From positions 1-64,000 of the forward strand of contig JAJRTS010000078.1 of the NCBI GenBank assembly GCA_024278175.1: 64,000 nucleotides of DNA, read 5' to 3'. The notes beneath the pieces were generated by a model. That model worked only from the letters and a program-made list of their open reading frames with translations, was not told the DNA's origin and made no database searches. The first letter of the stretch is position 1; every line of letters starts with the position of its first letter. Below are positions 62,772 to 64,000 of this stretch, piece after piece. The position numbers and the translations under genes are program-made. Source of the DNA: Gemmatimonadales bacterium (GTDB lineage: Bacteria > Gemmatimonadota > Glassbacteria > GWA2-58-10).

Positions 62772-64000
62772 TTATTCCCCGCCGCCGGTGGCTTCGTCTT
62801 CGCCTTCTTCCTCGATATCCGACTTGCCGCCGGTGGCTTCTTTCATGATCAGGCGCTTCATCTCGATCTGGTCTTCATCGAGCGTGACCACGATCCGCCG
62901 CTGACGGGATTCGATTTTACGCACCTGCTCGTTGATTCCCACCAACACGCCCGGCCACAACGTCTGCAACACGTAAATCTTGCGCTCGACACCGAACTGA
63001 TCAATAAACTTGGCCTCGAAATCTTTCTTTTCGGCTACCACTTCTTCTTTTATCTTTTCAAGCTGCTTTGTTTTAGCAATAACACCCACCAGCTCCTTCT
63101 CCTTCTCGGCGGGAAACTGCGGCAGACGCTTCTTGAGCAGTTCCAGAAATTCCATGCGCTTGCGGAGCTGCTTTTCTTCATCGACAAACACTTCCAGCTC
63201 TTCGTCGAGTTGCTTGGCCTTGAACTCGACATCGCCCTTGGCTATTTTGCCCACCTTGATCTGGGTCTTGGTATCGCTGACAGAACCGATATTCTTGGCC
63301 CGTATGCAGCTTCCGCTGAATACCGTGCTGCCCGCGATCATGCCCCGGTCGCGAAGAGCGATTACGTCCTTCTCGGCGTGGATCACGCTGTTGAGGATAT
63401 AGCTTCCAACCACCACATCCTTGCCCGCGCTGACAATCGCTTCCTGGATAAAGAGCGCCTTGACCGTTTTACCGGCGACTATCTTGGCCTTTTTCTCCTG
63501 CTGGGTGCCGATAATCCCCTTCTTGACTTCCACGTTACCACCGGTGGAAACCAACTCGGCCGCCTCGACAGTACCCCGCACTACTATGCTGCCCTCGGTG
63601 TGGACACTGAAATCGGCCTTGACGTCGCCGTTGATCACCACGTCACCCGGATAGGAGATATTACCGGTGGAAAAGTCCACATTGGCCTTGACCACATAGA
63701 CGTTCTCCACGTTCAGCACGTCGCCTTCGATAAAAACGTTGCCGATCATGGAAGCAAAGAGCTGAAGGCCGTCCTCGGCAAGGTAGGTATTCTTACCGCG
63801 CGGGAGCGGAACATCCTCGCCGGGACGCGCCTCGATTATTCTGCCGGTAACGGTATACCCGTCCTCACCCGGAGTGGGCGGCTCCTTGACCGCAAGCAAC
63901 TGATCCTGATCCACAATTTTGATCAGGTTGATATTGCGGAAATCCACCGAGCCTTCTTCCGTGATCACGGGCTTGGCGGAGTTATCGAGATCAATCAGCA
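62772..64000 (-). CDS. fapA: FapA / DUF342 polymerising beta-helix protein (5' end outside window)
   Basis: About 409 residues visible; open at the right edge (codons run to base 64000), so the start is missing. DUF342 hallmarks: GSVDFRNINLIKIVDQDQLL, PGEDGYTVTGRIIEARPG, GNVFIEGDVLNVENVYVVKA, DFSTGNISYPGDVVINGDVK, then repeated short strands of a right-handed beta-helix (GSIVVRGTVEAAELVSTGG, AGKDVVVGSYILNSVIHAEK), a coiled coil (QLRKRMEFLELLKKRLPQFP) and an acidic Gly-rich tail. FapA in Vibrio is a flagellar assembly and localisation factor. First gene seen in the chemotaxis/regulatory run. Confidence 0.85.
   Translation of the reverse strand, partial: LIDLDNSAKPVITEEGSVDFRNINLIKIVDQDQLLAVKEPPTPGEDGYTVTGRIIEARPGEDVPLPRGKNTYLAEDGLQLFASMIGNVFIEGDVLNVENVYVVKANVDFSTGNISYPGDVVINGDVKADFSVHTEGSIVVRGTVEAAELVSTGGNVEVKKGIIGTQQEKKAKIVAGKTVKALFIQEAIVSAGKDVVVGSYILNSVIHAEKDVIALRDRGMIAGSTVFSGSCIRAKNIGSVSDTKTQIKVGKIAKGDVEFKAKQLDEELEVFVDEEKQLRKRMEFLELLKKRLPQFPAEKEKELVGVIAKTKQLEKIKEEVVAEKKDFEAKFIDQFGVERKIYVLQTLWPGVLVGINEQVRKIESRQRRIVVTLDEDQIEMKRLIMKEATGGKSDIEEEGEDEATGGGE

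Overview
The window is a GC-rich, gene-dense piece of a chromosome from a motile, Gram-negative-type bacterium. It carries a polar-type flagellar system under sigma-54 control, exported lipoproteins, a lytic transglycosylase and several secreted beta-propeller or carbohydrate-active proteins. Flagellar genes, tricorn-like and heparinase-like enzymes, oddly distributed housekeeping enzymes (an archaeal-type threonyl-tRNA synthetase) and short G/C-run intergenic repeats would fit an uncultured lineage of the Fibrobacteres-Chlorobi-Bacteroidetes (FCB) or Gemmatimonadota neighbourhood. That placement is inference; no rRNA or tRNA gene was seen.

Layout. 1-17747 (+): the 3' part of an oversized fliD (with a 1-nt frameshift in an A7 tract), an orphan gene, a Maf-type flagellin glycosyltransferase, fliS, and then a tightly overlapping operon. 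That operon holds a winged-helix/Rossmann regulator, an orphan beta-propeller protein, a nucleotidyltransferase-CDP-alcohol phosphotransferase fusion, its apparently catalytically dead paralogue, a GT9 glycosyltransferase, a methyltransferase, an SpsF-type cytidylyltransferase, PseG-like, ATP-grasp and NeuB-like enzymes and a Gfo/Idh/MocA dehydrogenase. Together they look like a flagellar nonulosonic-acid glycosylation island with unusual CDP-alcohol (phosphodiester) and ATP-grasp chemistry. 18156-19262 is a secreted sialidase-like propeller. 19424-22838 (-): yebC-ruvC-ruvA-ruvB, with an unexpected 430-bp interruption before ruvB.

23097-43421 is a mixed metabolic region, mostly on +: DUF1611/DgcN-like protein, TPR lipoprotein, lytic transglycosylase, a GTGA-coupled PilZ/isochorismatase-like pair (-), divergent heparinase-like and glycosidase-like genes, archaeal-type thrS, a lipoprotein, transketolase, a tricorn-like protease, a second Gfo/Idh/MocA protein, a C45-like Ntn hydrolase and a MOSC protein. 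43427-48908 (-): an exported O-methyltransferase-like protein, an unidentified secreted protein, a permuted PreA/PreT (dihydropyrimidine dehydrogenase-like) fusion and a membrane zinc peptidase. 49302-50989 (+): amtB-glnB/K.

51073-64000 (-) is the second flagellar block: flgB-flgC-orphan-fliE-fliF-fliH-fliI-fliJ-motE (fliG is absent from its usual slot), led by a strong sigma-54 promoter match. Next to it lies fapA(DUF342)-REC/SHOCT-FlgS-like kinase-FlgR-like sigma-54 activator-CheZ. The kinase/activator pair is the obvious candidate to fire the flgB promoter, and the hook-basal-body genes, cap/chaperone genes and glycosylation island form one functional programme split between the ends of the window.
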